Source: Tillus elongatus (Eukaryota > Arthropoda > Insecta > Coleoptera > Cleridae). From it: a DNA stretch of 64,000 nucleotides. Numbering within the stretch: position 1 is the first letter of the stretch; each line of letters opens with the position of its first letter. Of this stretch, positions 53,946 to 64,000 are shown piece after piece. Location of the stretch: contig OZ023267.1 of assembly GCA_964006375.1 (NCBI GenBank), positions 88,636,906 through 88,700,905 of the forward strand, read 5' to 3'. The notes below the pieces were generated by a model. It saw only the letters and a list, made by a program, of their open reading frames with translations. It was not told the DNA's origin and made no database searches. The position numbers were made by a program, and so were the translations under genes.

Positions 53946-54029
53946 TTTCTGAACTTGTTTATACGATTATTCTATCTTAGTTTTGATCATAGAATACTTA
54001 GTTAAAATCAATATCATTATTTTTTATCC

Positions 54030-54105
54030 CTCGGGGCTCGTCTGAGGCTTTGCCGCCCCGATAGCACTTTGACTTATTGTGCATGCCCTTAGTCTTATAT
54101 TTGTA
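54030..54105 (-). repeat. LINE 3' tail, locus B (right arm)
   Basis: Inverted partner of 43660-43735: ccctcggggctcgtctgagg, ctttgccgccccgatagcac and ttattgtgcatgccctta. Confidence 0.85.
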
Positions 54106-54659
54106 TTCTATGGCCTGCTAATTGAAAACATGAGAGTTTTGTTTTCTATAAAATGTAACTCTATTTTACCTTGATTTACACTTATAGATACCAGCTGGAG
54201 GATCTTTATAAAATATAATAATTTTGAATGGAATTTAAAAAAGGAAAAATGTGATATATTTAGGATAGAAATTCCTAGGAATTTACTTCTTTTTTTTTAC
54301 TTAACTCGCCTTTGCGGTCAATTTCACTGCCTGTAGACCTCTCTAAGTCTATTGAAATTGTTTTTGGAACACCAAACAAGACCAAATGTATTTATTTGCT
54401 GTATTACTGGGAAAACAGAAGTGATACCAAAAAAGTCATCTCTTATCCCAGTTGCACAAAGTTTTGTCCAACAATCATCAACTAATAAAATAATAAAATT
54501 AATGATGATTATTAGTTTTGTTGTACCAAAAAATATGTTCTTGGTAATTAACAATTTTTCACAGAATTAAAAAAGAGCACACTTGTTTTTGTGCAACATA
54601 AGTAATAATCAGTGAGTAAGGAATTGTAACTACCAATTACCTGTATTTGTTTATCAAAG

Positions 54660-55045
54660 CTGTCTGACATTAGTAGCCTCAGTGTCATAACGGATAGAGC
54701 ATGAGCCGTTTGTGCAAAAGGCTTAGATTCGACATCCGGGCCCGCTGAGGCGAGGAACAAATTTATTTCCTTAAAAACATTACAGCACAAACTATAGTTT
54801 TACATCTCCCGAAGCCACCATAGTGTTTCAGCAAGCTGAATGTGAGCATGCTCCGTTCTGCGGAGGTGACTTAAAGCCTTCAGACCCGTGTCCATACCAT
54901 GTTGGCACCTCCCTATCCTCGTTACAAAAAGAAAAGAGTTTGGCAAAATTTACAGGTTGGTGAGGTGAAACTCTTCCCTGTTGTTGGTGATTGGTCAAAG
55001 TCGCGGAAAGAGACCGACGGTAGGTAAATAAAAAACACACAACAC
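54660..55045 (+). mobile_element. tRNA-derived SINE, copy in right arm
   Basis: Head gcctcagtgtcataacggat to cgctgaggc (54676-54751). The ends pair as a 7-bp stem (GCCTCAG/CTGAGGC), the A-box-like region is TGTCATAACGG, and B-box-like gattcgacatccg lies at 54727. The body carries gcatgctccgttctgcggag, ggcaaaatttacaggttggt, gaggtgaaactcttccctgt and gcggaaagagaccgacg, then taaataaaa. No intact tRNA function is claimed. Confidence 0.78.
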
Positions 55046-55424
55046 AACTGTGCATTAGTCTATTAGGAATCCTAATCATATAGTAATAAATTGCATGAAA
55101 TTATTCATCTTGAACTTTTCTAGTAAATTACTGTATCAACATTTTCCCAAACTTATTAGGAAAAAATCCACATAGAAATATACTTAACACATAAAAAATA
55201 TTTTAGAAAATAATTTAAATAATACGCATTCAGCGGAAGTTTATTCAGGGTGATGCTAAGATACTTGACCGATCAAATAATCAAAAACGTTTGCATGATT
55301 AGAAAACAATATCTTATATTAATTTCATTATTGTCGTCTGACCGCATCAAAAATTGAATTTCATCTTTTGGAGAAATAGCTACGACGGCGTTCTGGGGTC
55401 ACGTTAAAAAATATTTTCTAATAA

Positions 55425-55595
55425 TTCTGAAATAAAAAAGTCAGAATTCTGAGATAAAAAAGTCAGAATTCTGACATAAAACTTAGAATTCTGAGAGAAA
55501 AAGTCAGAATTCTGAGATATAAAAGTCAGAATTCTGACATAAAAACTCAGAATTCTGAGATAAAAACTCAGAATTCTGACATAAAAAGTCGGAAT
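55425..55595. repeat. Minisatellite, ~20-bp unit (left foldback arm)
   Basis: About eight units of the type agaattctgagataaaaagt (step 18-22 bp), each centred on the palindrome AGAATTCT. Confidence 0.93.
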
Positions 55596-55813
55596 TATTC
55601 GAGAGCTATACGACAGCATCCAGGTGGTGCCACTTTCAAAACGTTTACCTAGTGACTATTGTTGTGTAATTAGGTAGGTAGCTCTGCCTGTGCCGGTTTT
55701 ATAGTTAGTTGGTGGAAACAAAATTGGTTCATTGACTATTATTCTCGTTGCGTTAATAGAATAGTGCATAGGTGCATATATTATGATTTTACAAATTATG
55801 TACGTAAATAAGT

Positions 55814-56060
<247 letters not shown>

Positions 56061-56375
56061 CCTTTTCCGACCAATTTCTTTCAGCAAGCATTTCTATTCT
56101 GTCACCTCTTCTAACACACTTTTTTATTCGTGTTTCTATCGGTGTACCTTGTTGTCTTTGTCATTTTGCTTAATGTCCACATTTAAAAAGCTTCTATTCC
56201 CTTAGTGTCCTGCTTAGTTAACACCCACCCCGTCATTATAATACTCCATACGCATGACTTGATAAACTTCTATGTACGTACATAATTCTATATCATTAAC
56301 CCTGCGTTAGACCTAACATTGTTCAAAAATAAATATCAAGACTCCTTGCGGCTTTGTCCTTAACCTTTCTCCTTG

Positions 56376-56377
<2 letters not shown>

Positions 56378-56436
<59 letters not shown>
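56378..56436. repeat. (TA)n microsatellite inside foldback left arm
   Basis: Partner tract at 56935-56991 in the right arm. Confidence 0.95.
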
Positions 56437-56440
<4 letters not shown>

Positions 56441-56930
56441 GTGTGTGTGTGTGTAATGTACATTCTTGAAATGACTTTCTCTTTCTTGTGTTTTGAATTG
56501 TCTAATTTTAATCATAAAAATAATAAGAAGGCAATTAATTCAGCATTAACAAATAACGTGACTTTCTAAAATAGTACTATTTTTAAGGTTCACGTTATAA
56601 GCAAACGGTTCTTACATTATTTTCTGGGTGAATAATTCAATTAGTTGAAACATTTTTTTTTTTTACAATTTAATAGTCTAACTATGTTACATATTTTATT
56701 GTTACCTCTAAAAAAATACACACTATAACAATTTCTAAGAAATATAAAGAAAGTTATTTTTTCTTCGTGTTCTGATTGACATTGCAGAACCTGCATGTGT
56801 AGGGAGTCAGATTTGTTCGGAATTTATTTGACAAAAGTTGGGGATAGACTGGCAGTAGCTAGAGTATTATTTTTATTATTAAAATTGGACAATTTAAAAC
56901 ACAAGAAAGAAAGTCATTTCAAGAATGTAC

Positions 56931-56934
<4 letters not shown>

Positions 56935-56991
<57 letters not shown>
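56935..56991. repeat. (TA)n microsatellite inside foldback right arm
   Basis: Partner of 56378-56436. Confidence 0.95.
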
Positions 56992-56997
<6 letters not shown>

Positions 56998-57639
56998 TAT
57001 CATAAATCTATGGAAAAATGTTGGGTGAATCTTGATATTTATTTTTAAACAATGTTACGTCTAACGCAGAGTTAAGGTTATGATTTTTTCTCCAAATATA
57101 CTTCTTATTCTTATCCAAAATTGAGTTTAGTTTGGTTCTGAAGGGGGAGGTTTATCAAGTCATAAGTATGGAGAGTTATAATGGTGAGGTGGACGTTGAC
57201 TAAGCAGGACACTAAGGGAATAGAAGCTTTTCAACTATGGACATTGAGCAAAATGACAAAGACAATAAGGTACATCGATAAAAACACGAATAAAAAAGTG
57301 TGCTAGAAGAGGTGACAGAATAGTAATGCTTGCTGAAAGAAATTGATAGGAGAAGGCATAATATATAAGACATATTTTAAAACATCTTTCTGATAGTTTT
57401 ATTTGAAATATATATACCTAGACAAAACCGAAGAGGTAGATCAAAAGTAAAGCTTCTGGGAACATGGTACAATATTGATTGAAGGTGGAAGCTACACTGA
57501 ATTAAAATATGCTGTTACAGAGGGAGAGTCACGATTGCGACGGATGGTATCGCATTTCGATTGTGATAATGATGGTTATCGAGCAACAAAAACAAATCAT
57601 CACACAACAACAAACTTACGTTCATCTCATGGTTATTTA

Positions 57640-57990
57640 TTTATGCGGGCCTCGGTAGTTCAGTAGTAAGAACGTGTGCCCCTGAACCGAAGGGTACTTG
57701 GTTCGATCCCAGGGTTCTCCTTTCACTTTTTCAGTACATACTGTAACATTAACATCAACCGAAGTTGTGGCATTATATTCGAGAAGGTTGAATGTCTGCA
57801 CGTTCCGCCCTTCGGAGGGGGCGTAAAGCCGTCGATCCCCTGTGCGATGCGATGTTGGGCACGTTAAATATTCCTACTATCTTTGCGGAACGGCAGGGTT
57901 CGCCAAAATTTCCAGGATAGCGAGGTGAAACTGCTCCCTGGTGTCGGTGATTGACCATAGTTGCAGAAATAGACCGACGTTAAAGATACA
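57640..57990 (+). mobile_element. tRNA-derived SINE with a different head
   Basis: The head is at 57651-57722: tagttcagtagtaagaacg (A-box region with a GTTC/GAAC D-stem) and ggttcgatccc (canonical B-box, with T-stem cttgg/ccagg). The body shares its 3' half with the SINE at 54660: cacgttccgcccttcggagg, aaagccgtcgatccc, ttcgccaaaatttcc, gaggtgaaactgctccctgg, tgtcggtgattg and agaccgacgt. The head is not that of 54660. It lies in the right arm of the foldback element. Confidence 0.82.
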
Positions 57991-58261
57991 AAAGTACAAA
58001 CATATTTATTTATAAACTTCTAAGGCTGACTTGACTTTAATTCAGCTAAAGTTTCCATGGTATAATGCACCTATGCACTATGCATTATTCTATTAACGCA
58101 ACGAGAACAATAGTCAATGAACTAATTTTCGTTCCCTCTAGTTTGTAAACCATCAACTAACTGTAAAACCGACACAGGCAGAGCTACCCGCCTAATTACA
58201 CATCAATAGTCAATAGGTAAACGTTTTGCAAATGGACGCTGTCGTATGAAGCTCTCGAATA

Positions 58262-58465
58262 ATTCTGACTTTTTATCTCAGAATTCAGAGTTGAAAAAGT
58301 CAGAATTCCGACTTTTTATGTCAGAATTCTGACTTTTTTATCTCAGAATTCTGACTTTTTTATCTTAGAATTCTGACTTTTTATGTCAAAATTCTGAGTT
58401 TTTATCGCAGAATTCTGACTTTTTAGCTCAGAATTCTGACTTTTTTTATCTCAGAATTATTAGAA
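58262..58465. repeat. Minisatellite, ~20-bp unit (right foldback arm)
   Basis: About ten units of cagaattctgactttttatg type, reverse complement of 55425-55595. Confidence 0.93.
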
Positions 58466-58500
58466 AATAATTTTTTAACGTGACCCCAGAACGCCGTCGT

Positions 58501-58607
58501 AAATAGCGATACGTTTCCGACGATATAAAAAAGTGAGTATAATAAAAAATGACGCTGGGTATCTCTTTGTCCACATTTTCATTGATTTTATGTAAACAGG
58601 TTTTTTT
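58501..58607. repeat. Large inverted repeat, right arm (outer part)
   Basis: aaatagcgatacgtttccga and aatgacgctgggtatctctt, reverse complement of 41175-41270. Confidence 0.85.
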
Positions 58608-58670
58608 GCCTTAGGGCTCGTCCGCGTCTTTGCCGCCCCGATAGCACAGCAGCCTCTGGCTTATTGTGCA
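58608..58670 (-). repeat. LINE 3' tail, locus A (right arm)
   Basis: gccttagggctcgtccgcgt, ctttgccgccccgatagcac and cttattgtgcata: partner of 41107-41170 and homologous to the 3' UTR at 47861. Confidence 0.82.
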
Positions 58671-58964
58671 TAGGTGAACAGGTACTACCCGATATTATCT
58701 ATGATATCTCTCTTGGAGATCATAATATATATCATACATATATAAAGTTTCCTGAAATATTCAATTACCATTTTTATAACTATAGCGTTTTTAAGTCATA
58801 CTTAATAATCATTATATAAGAACTGGTGATGCAAATACATTTTGCTTAATATTATCCATATTACTTAAACATATAAAGTTACAGGGAGTAAAATAATTTC
58901 CATTGCGGGTAAAAATTATGAACAGCGGCAACACAGCGGAGTGCCAAGTACATGAATGATAGAC
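58671..58964. other. No recognised feature
   Basis: AT-rich. It occupies the place of the N gap and 40746-40906 in the left arm but does not match the latter. Confidence 0.5.
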
Positions 58965-59203
58965 TGTTGAGTTGGCCTGTAATAGATCTTTCCGGTATTA
59001 GCATTTCTCGTTTGGCATCAATATTATGCTAGGCAAATTTTTAACAGTGGACGAAGTTAGTACCCGTATCCCGTACAATCACATTTCGGTAGGATGGCTT
59101 GCAGTTGAAATAAATATACATTACAATATATTTGTCGGTATTACACATTATTTTAATATCTCTTTCCTGTACTATATCCTTATTTTATGATAAATTCTGT
59201 ATA
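58965..59203. repeat. Inverted duplicate of 40495-40745
   Basis: See 40495-40745. It stops at the TA where the mariner inserted. Confidence 0.85.
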
Positions 59204-59205
59204 TA

Positions 59206-61709
59206 CAGTGTGTCCAAGATAAGGAGGGGATAGCATAGGGAAATCGGAAACCGTAAGAGATACAGGGTGGGTTAAATTAGAAAAAAGTTGCCCATTTTAG
59301 AGCTCAATTAAACGGTATTTTGAAATTTTGGAAATTCCGATTATTTCCGGAGATATTCGAAAAAAAAACGAAATTCGCCAATTTTGGTTTTATTTTTTTC
59401 TGACCTTATTTGAGAAGATATTAAAAAACAAAAAGCACTTTCTCACGTACACTTTTTAAGCTTGACAAGCTGGTGTTTACAGATTTTTAATTCGACGTTT
59501 CGTCTCCGAGAAACCATCACCAACTTTATTTTTTTAAATACGGCCCTGCAATTTTTATTTCAAAACTTTAAACCATTTTCAAATCTAAATTAGAGTATGT
59601 ATAATTTCTAATGGTTTGAATATGTTTTCAGCTTATTTCAGTCATAAAAGATGTTTTTTCAGGAAAAATATTTTGAGTACGGCCCTGAATACTCGAAAAG
59701 CATTTATTTCTATAAGTAGTACCTTTTAAAAAGTCAATGAAGATAAAAACGTTTTCAGTAATATTTCTTCGTTATTAAAATGTAACACCGTACACCGTAT
59801 TATAAGACTAGGTCCTAAACATAGAGGGCTTTGAAAAATAAACAAGTTATCTCTAATGACAATAGAGATCTTTCAACAAATCTAAATGTCAGTGTCAATT
59901 ACTTCACTTTGTTAAATACAGTTGATTGGGTACAAGCTCTTTCAATTTGTTTAAAAATGGTTGGACATTTTTCTTTTGAGGAAAAGTTCGACATGTTAAA
60001 ATGTTACATTTTGTGCTATAGTAATACAGGAAAAGCTGAGCAAATGTATTCAAATTATTATCCTGAAAGAGTACAGCCAAATAGAAAGATATATGGAAGA
60101 ATAGTTACCAATTTATTGCAGTATGGTTCATTTAAGAAACCAATTGTTACTTTCTAGCAAACCATGCACTGAAGTAACTCAAAATAATGTACTGTTAGCT
60201 GTAGCACAAGACCCTACAACATCGGTTAGAAATATTGAAAGAGTAACTGGGACTCCAGAATCTACTGCAAATTTTATTTTGCGTAAGAACAAATACCATC
60301 CTTACAAATTTCGAATCTGCCAAGGATTACGGCTCGGGGACGATATAAAACGCAGGACATTTTGTGAGTGGTACACTAGAAAATGTCAAGAGGATGAACA
60401 TTTTGTTAATAAAATATTATGGTCTGATGAGAGTATGGTGACTAACAACGGAATCTTCAACAGGCGAAATACACATTTCTGGTCCAGAAGAAATCCGCGT
60501 TTATACAAAACGTCTAAGCACCAACACCGTTTTGGTTTCAACATGTGTTTGGAGATGTTAGGGACACCGATAATTGGGCCATTTTTTTTATCATGGATCA
60601 CTGACTTCCGACCGGTAACGAAATTTCCTGCAGAATAATTTGGAAGAATGGTTCGATGCTCACTTACCATTAGCAGAAGTCAATAACATCTGGTTTCAAC
60701 AAGACGGGGCCCCGGCTCATAATTCTAGAACTGTTCAAGAATACCTATCAAACAGGTTTCCTGACAAATGGATAGGTACGCATTCAGATGTTTCTTGGCC
60801 TCCACGATCGCCAGATCTAACACCTCTTGACTTCCATTTTTGGGAGTATGTCAAAAACTACGTATACCAACGAAATTTTCACACGGGGGAACGATTACGT
60901 CAACTGGTTTTGCAAGCATTGCAAACCATTACACCAGATGCAGTAAACAATGTTTTGGATTCCACAATTAGACGATGTTACCTATGCCTAGAAAATAATG
61001 GTGATTTGTTTGAACATCTCTTATGATTAAGGCAGATAATCTATTTACATATAATATTGATTAGTTAATAAGATACCTACATTTCATGAATTTAAGTTAT
61101 TTTATTGGTTTATTTATGACAAATGTGTTTCTTTTTCATTAATAAGTTTGAAGAATCTTACTGAAAATGTTGTACTTCATTGACATTTTAAAAGGTACGA
61201 GCTTAACGTAATAAATGATTTTCGAGTATTCAGGGCCGTACTCAGAAGATTATTCCTGAATAATTTTGTTTTTTGACTGAAACAAGCTCAAAACATATTC
61301 AAACCATTAGAAATTATACATTCTCTAATTTAGATTTGAAAATGGTTTAAAGTTTTGAAATAAAAATTGCAGGGCCGTATTTAAAAAAATAAAGTTGATG
61401 ACGGTTTCTCGGAGACGAAACGTCGAATAAAAAATCTGTAAACACCAACTTGTAGAGCTTAAAAAGTGTACGTGAGAAAGTGTTTTTTGTTTTTCAATAT
61501 CTTCTCAAATAAGGTCAGAAAAAAATAAAACCGAAATTGGCGAATTTCGTTTTTTTTTCTCGAATATCTCCCGAAATAATCGGAATTTCCAAAATTTCAA
61601 AATACCGTTTAATTGAGCTCTAAAATGGGCAACTTTTTTCTAATTTAACCCACCCTGTATCTCTTACGGTTTCCGATTTCCCTATGCTATCCTCTCCTTA
61701 TCTTGGACA

Positions 61710-61714
<5 letters not shown>
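59206..61714. mobile_element. Long-TIR DD41D mariner (family 3)
   Basis: The left end CAGTGTGTCCAAGATAAGGA pairs with the right end (61695-61714, outermost base A instead of G), with TA on both outer sides (59204-59205 and 61715-61716). The arms are about 567 bp: left 59206-59772, right 61149-61714. Blocks are cggaaaccgtaagagataca, aaaacgaaattcgccaat and tacggccctgaatactcg. The transposase is on the plus strand between them. 2509 bp. Arm identity is high, so this is the youngest of the mariners here. Confidence 0.94.
59957..61026 (+). pseudogene. Mariner DD41D transposase, two frameshifts and one stop (family 3)
   Basis: Likely start MVGHFSFEEKFDM. The N-terminal HTH/DUF4817-like part contains YSNTGKAEQMYSNYYPERV. 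After a frameshift near 60150 come DPTTSVRNIERVTGTPES (second HTH) and KILWSDESMV (first catalytic Asp). A second frameshift lies in the T8 run near 60587 and an in-frame TAA at 60616-60618. Then come WFQQDGAPAH (second Asp) and PRSPDLTPLD (third Asp), with 41 residues between the last two. The protein ends LFEHLL and stop. The C-terminal 128 codons are undamaged. The name DD41D rests on this spacing. Confidence 0.92.

Positions 61715-61800
<86 letters not shown>
61713..61800. repeat. (TA)n microsatellite
   Basis: About 85 bp at the right edge of the mariner. Confidence 0.97.
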
Positions 61801-61802
<2 letters not shown>

Positions 61803-63164
61803 TATTAATGTTATTTTCAATGGGTACAATTTTAATTTAGGATGATTTTACTTCTATTTGTTGTATTTTAAAATGTAAATAGAAACTTTTATATTGACAG
61901 TTTACACACAATGTTTATGTATGACCCTGTAGATTTTATTAATGTATTTGTTTGTTTAATAAATGTTTATGACTGTGGTGTTTTAATTATTTGAGTCCAT
62001 ACCTGTAGATATGTTACATTAAAATTAAGTTTAGTGTAATATTGGTTGCGTATCCCCTTTTATTCCTCAGTCAATTGTAGCAAATATTGATTATTTACTG
62101 AAATAAATTTACCTTCTTAATTTACTTACTTCTGTGCCCTGGCTTTCTCTCTTCTCAGTGGTGGTTTCTGTTAATTAGGGGAGAAAAATAGCCTGCTAAT
62201 ATGCAGTTAAAATCCTAAATATGGTTTTGATTATTTATTCCAAAAAAAAATATCTCATTTTTAACTCGTAACAACATTTTATTTTATGAAATTTAAATGC
62301 AGTCTGAAATCGGATCCTCTAAAAATCTTAAATTTTACAAACAATTGGTATATTAAAATTAAGTGACAGAAATACAATGTTATAATGTTTGACAAGATTG
62401 AAAAATGGCGTTTTATGCTGTAAATTGGAGACTACTCGCGCCCTCTCTCGTTCACACCTTTTACTATAGTGATAATGTAAGTTGGATCTCTTTATATATG
62501 TTCAAATTTGAAGCTTCCCACCTATTTCTTATACAAAGACAGAGGTTGACATTATTGCCAGTCTTTAATGCTTGATTTGTAATTCTCTTGATCTGATTTG
62601 CATAAATCAATGGATTTTCAAATACCTTTTTTTTCCGTGCTGGAATTGTAGTATGCCTGGATGTGATTATCTTCATATATTGTTATTTTCTATCGTTAAA
62701 TTGTTACTGTAAACATTAATTCTACTTCTATTACTTGTAGGCACAATACATCTGGTTTTACACACAACATACAAAAAATATTCAAATTCTTTGGAAAGTA
62801 CAATATGATGCTCTTTATCGCTTCTTAATTCATTAACAACCAACAATCAACAACTGAAAAGCAGAAATCTTCTCCAATTTCATCTGGAACCTCATATCCT
62901 GTTTTGTCTTAGAGCATTCTCTCTTGAAATAATTTAATACCTTTTTTGACAGGTGTGCATCTTTGAAAAAGCCCGGGTAAGTTCAAATCTTATTATTCTA
63001 CATCGCTATTATTAAAATGACATTTGGCATAATCGTACTTCTTAGACAGTAATAAACAATACTAATTTTAAAACACTGACTAACAATAATAGAGAATATG
63101 CTTGTATATTAATGGTTTTATTTTGTTTTTATGTTTTAGTGTAAAGAAAAATGTCGAACTATAA

Positions 63165-63167
<3 letters not shown>
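61801..63167. other. No recognised gene or repeat
   Basis: AT-rich, short frames only (longest about 70 codons, no domain). Several AATAAA-like sites, expected by composition. Confidence 0.5.

Positions 63168-63240
<73 letters not shown>
63168..63240. repeat. (TA)n microsatellite
   Basis: About 72 bp, followed by catacataca. Confidence 0.97.

Positions 63241-64000
<760 letters not shown>

Larger units (their letters stand above)
53945..55380. repeat. Large inverted repeat, right arm (inner part)
   Basis: Reverse complement of 41265-43815, without the 42385-43480 segment. The arm is interrupted at 55381 by the foldback element and resumes at 58501. Confidence 0.88.

Noticed and set aside
54676..54751. 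A functional tRNA gene
   Set aside because: The acceptor stem pairs well, but the D-arm and T-arm are degenerate and it is followed by a SINE body; same for 57651-57722, where the acceptor stem fails.
55425..55595. CRISPR-like regular short repeats
   Set aside because: Units are contiguous ~20-bp tandem repeats without unique spacers, mirrored at 58262-58465; genome is eukaryotic.

Overview
The window looks like an AT-rich, repeat-dominated piece of an arthropod nuclear genome, most likely an insect. I base this on the mixture of Jockey/CR1-like and R1/LOA-like LINEs, Ty3/gypsy elements, DD41D mariners, tRNA-derived SINEs and at least seventeen long (TA)n microsatellites. I see no bacterial operon, no rRNA gene and no complete host gene. 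The only piece that resembles ordinary cellular coding sequence is one candidate exon at 53474-53658 on the minus strand. The insect order cannot be fixed from the sequence. A run of 200 N marks an assembly gap at 40907-41106.

Layout, 1-13 kb: a decayed gypsy-like gag/protease fragment, then a satellite with a period near 291 bp, then a 4.4-kb tandem duplication (1473-5899 and 5900-10560). Each unit carries satellite, half of a dispersed repeat with a (TA)n centre, and a mariner element. A LINE had inserted into the mariner before the duplication, and the duplication junction lies inside the LINE. 13-25 kb: several copies of the (TA)n-centred repeat, a 1.9-kb TIR element holding a near-perfect long palindrome, an array of about 143-bp repeats, and a second long-TIR mariner (22020-24546). 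25.8-30.3 kb: the 291-bp satellite in the opposite orientation, followed by another LINE copy.

30.5-39.6 kb holds one Ty3/gypsy LTR retrotransposon on the minus strand, with both LTRs, a primer binding site matching tRNA-Lys(CUU), gag, a gag-pro frameshift site, and protease, RT/RNase H and integrase segments broken by stops. There is no env. 39.6-59.2 kb is a mosaic of large inverted duplications. Inside it lie a nearly intact two-ORF R1/LOA-type LINE (47851-53085, 14-bp target duplication, one single-base frameshift), copies of a SINE, and a 3.1-kb foldback-like element (55381-58500) whose empty site survives on the other arm. 59.2-64 kb holds a third long-TIR mariner and the start of a fourth.

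The elements do not form a pathway; they are a layered insertion record. (TA)n tracts, often at the centre of one dispersed family, are the insertion site of the mariners and of the LTR element. The R1/LOA LINE shares its short 3' tail with at least two other loci, which suggests it has driven short passengers or very truncated copies. The main points of interest are the long-TIR DD41D mariners with a shared subterminal palindrome, the foldback element with its empty site, and the SINE body attached to two different tRNA-like heads.
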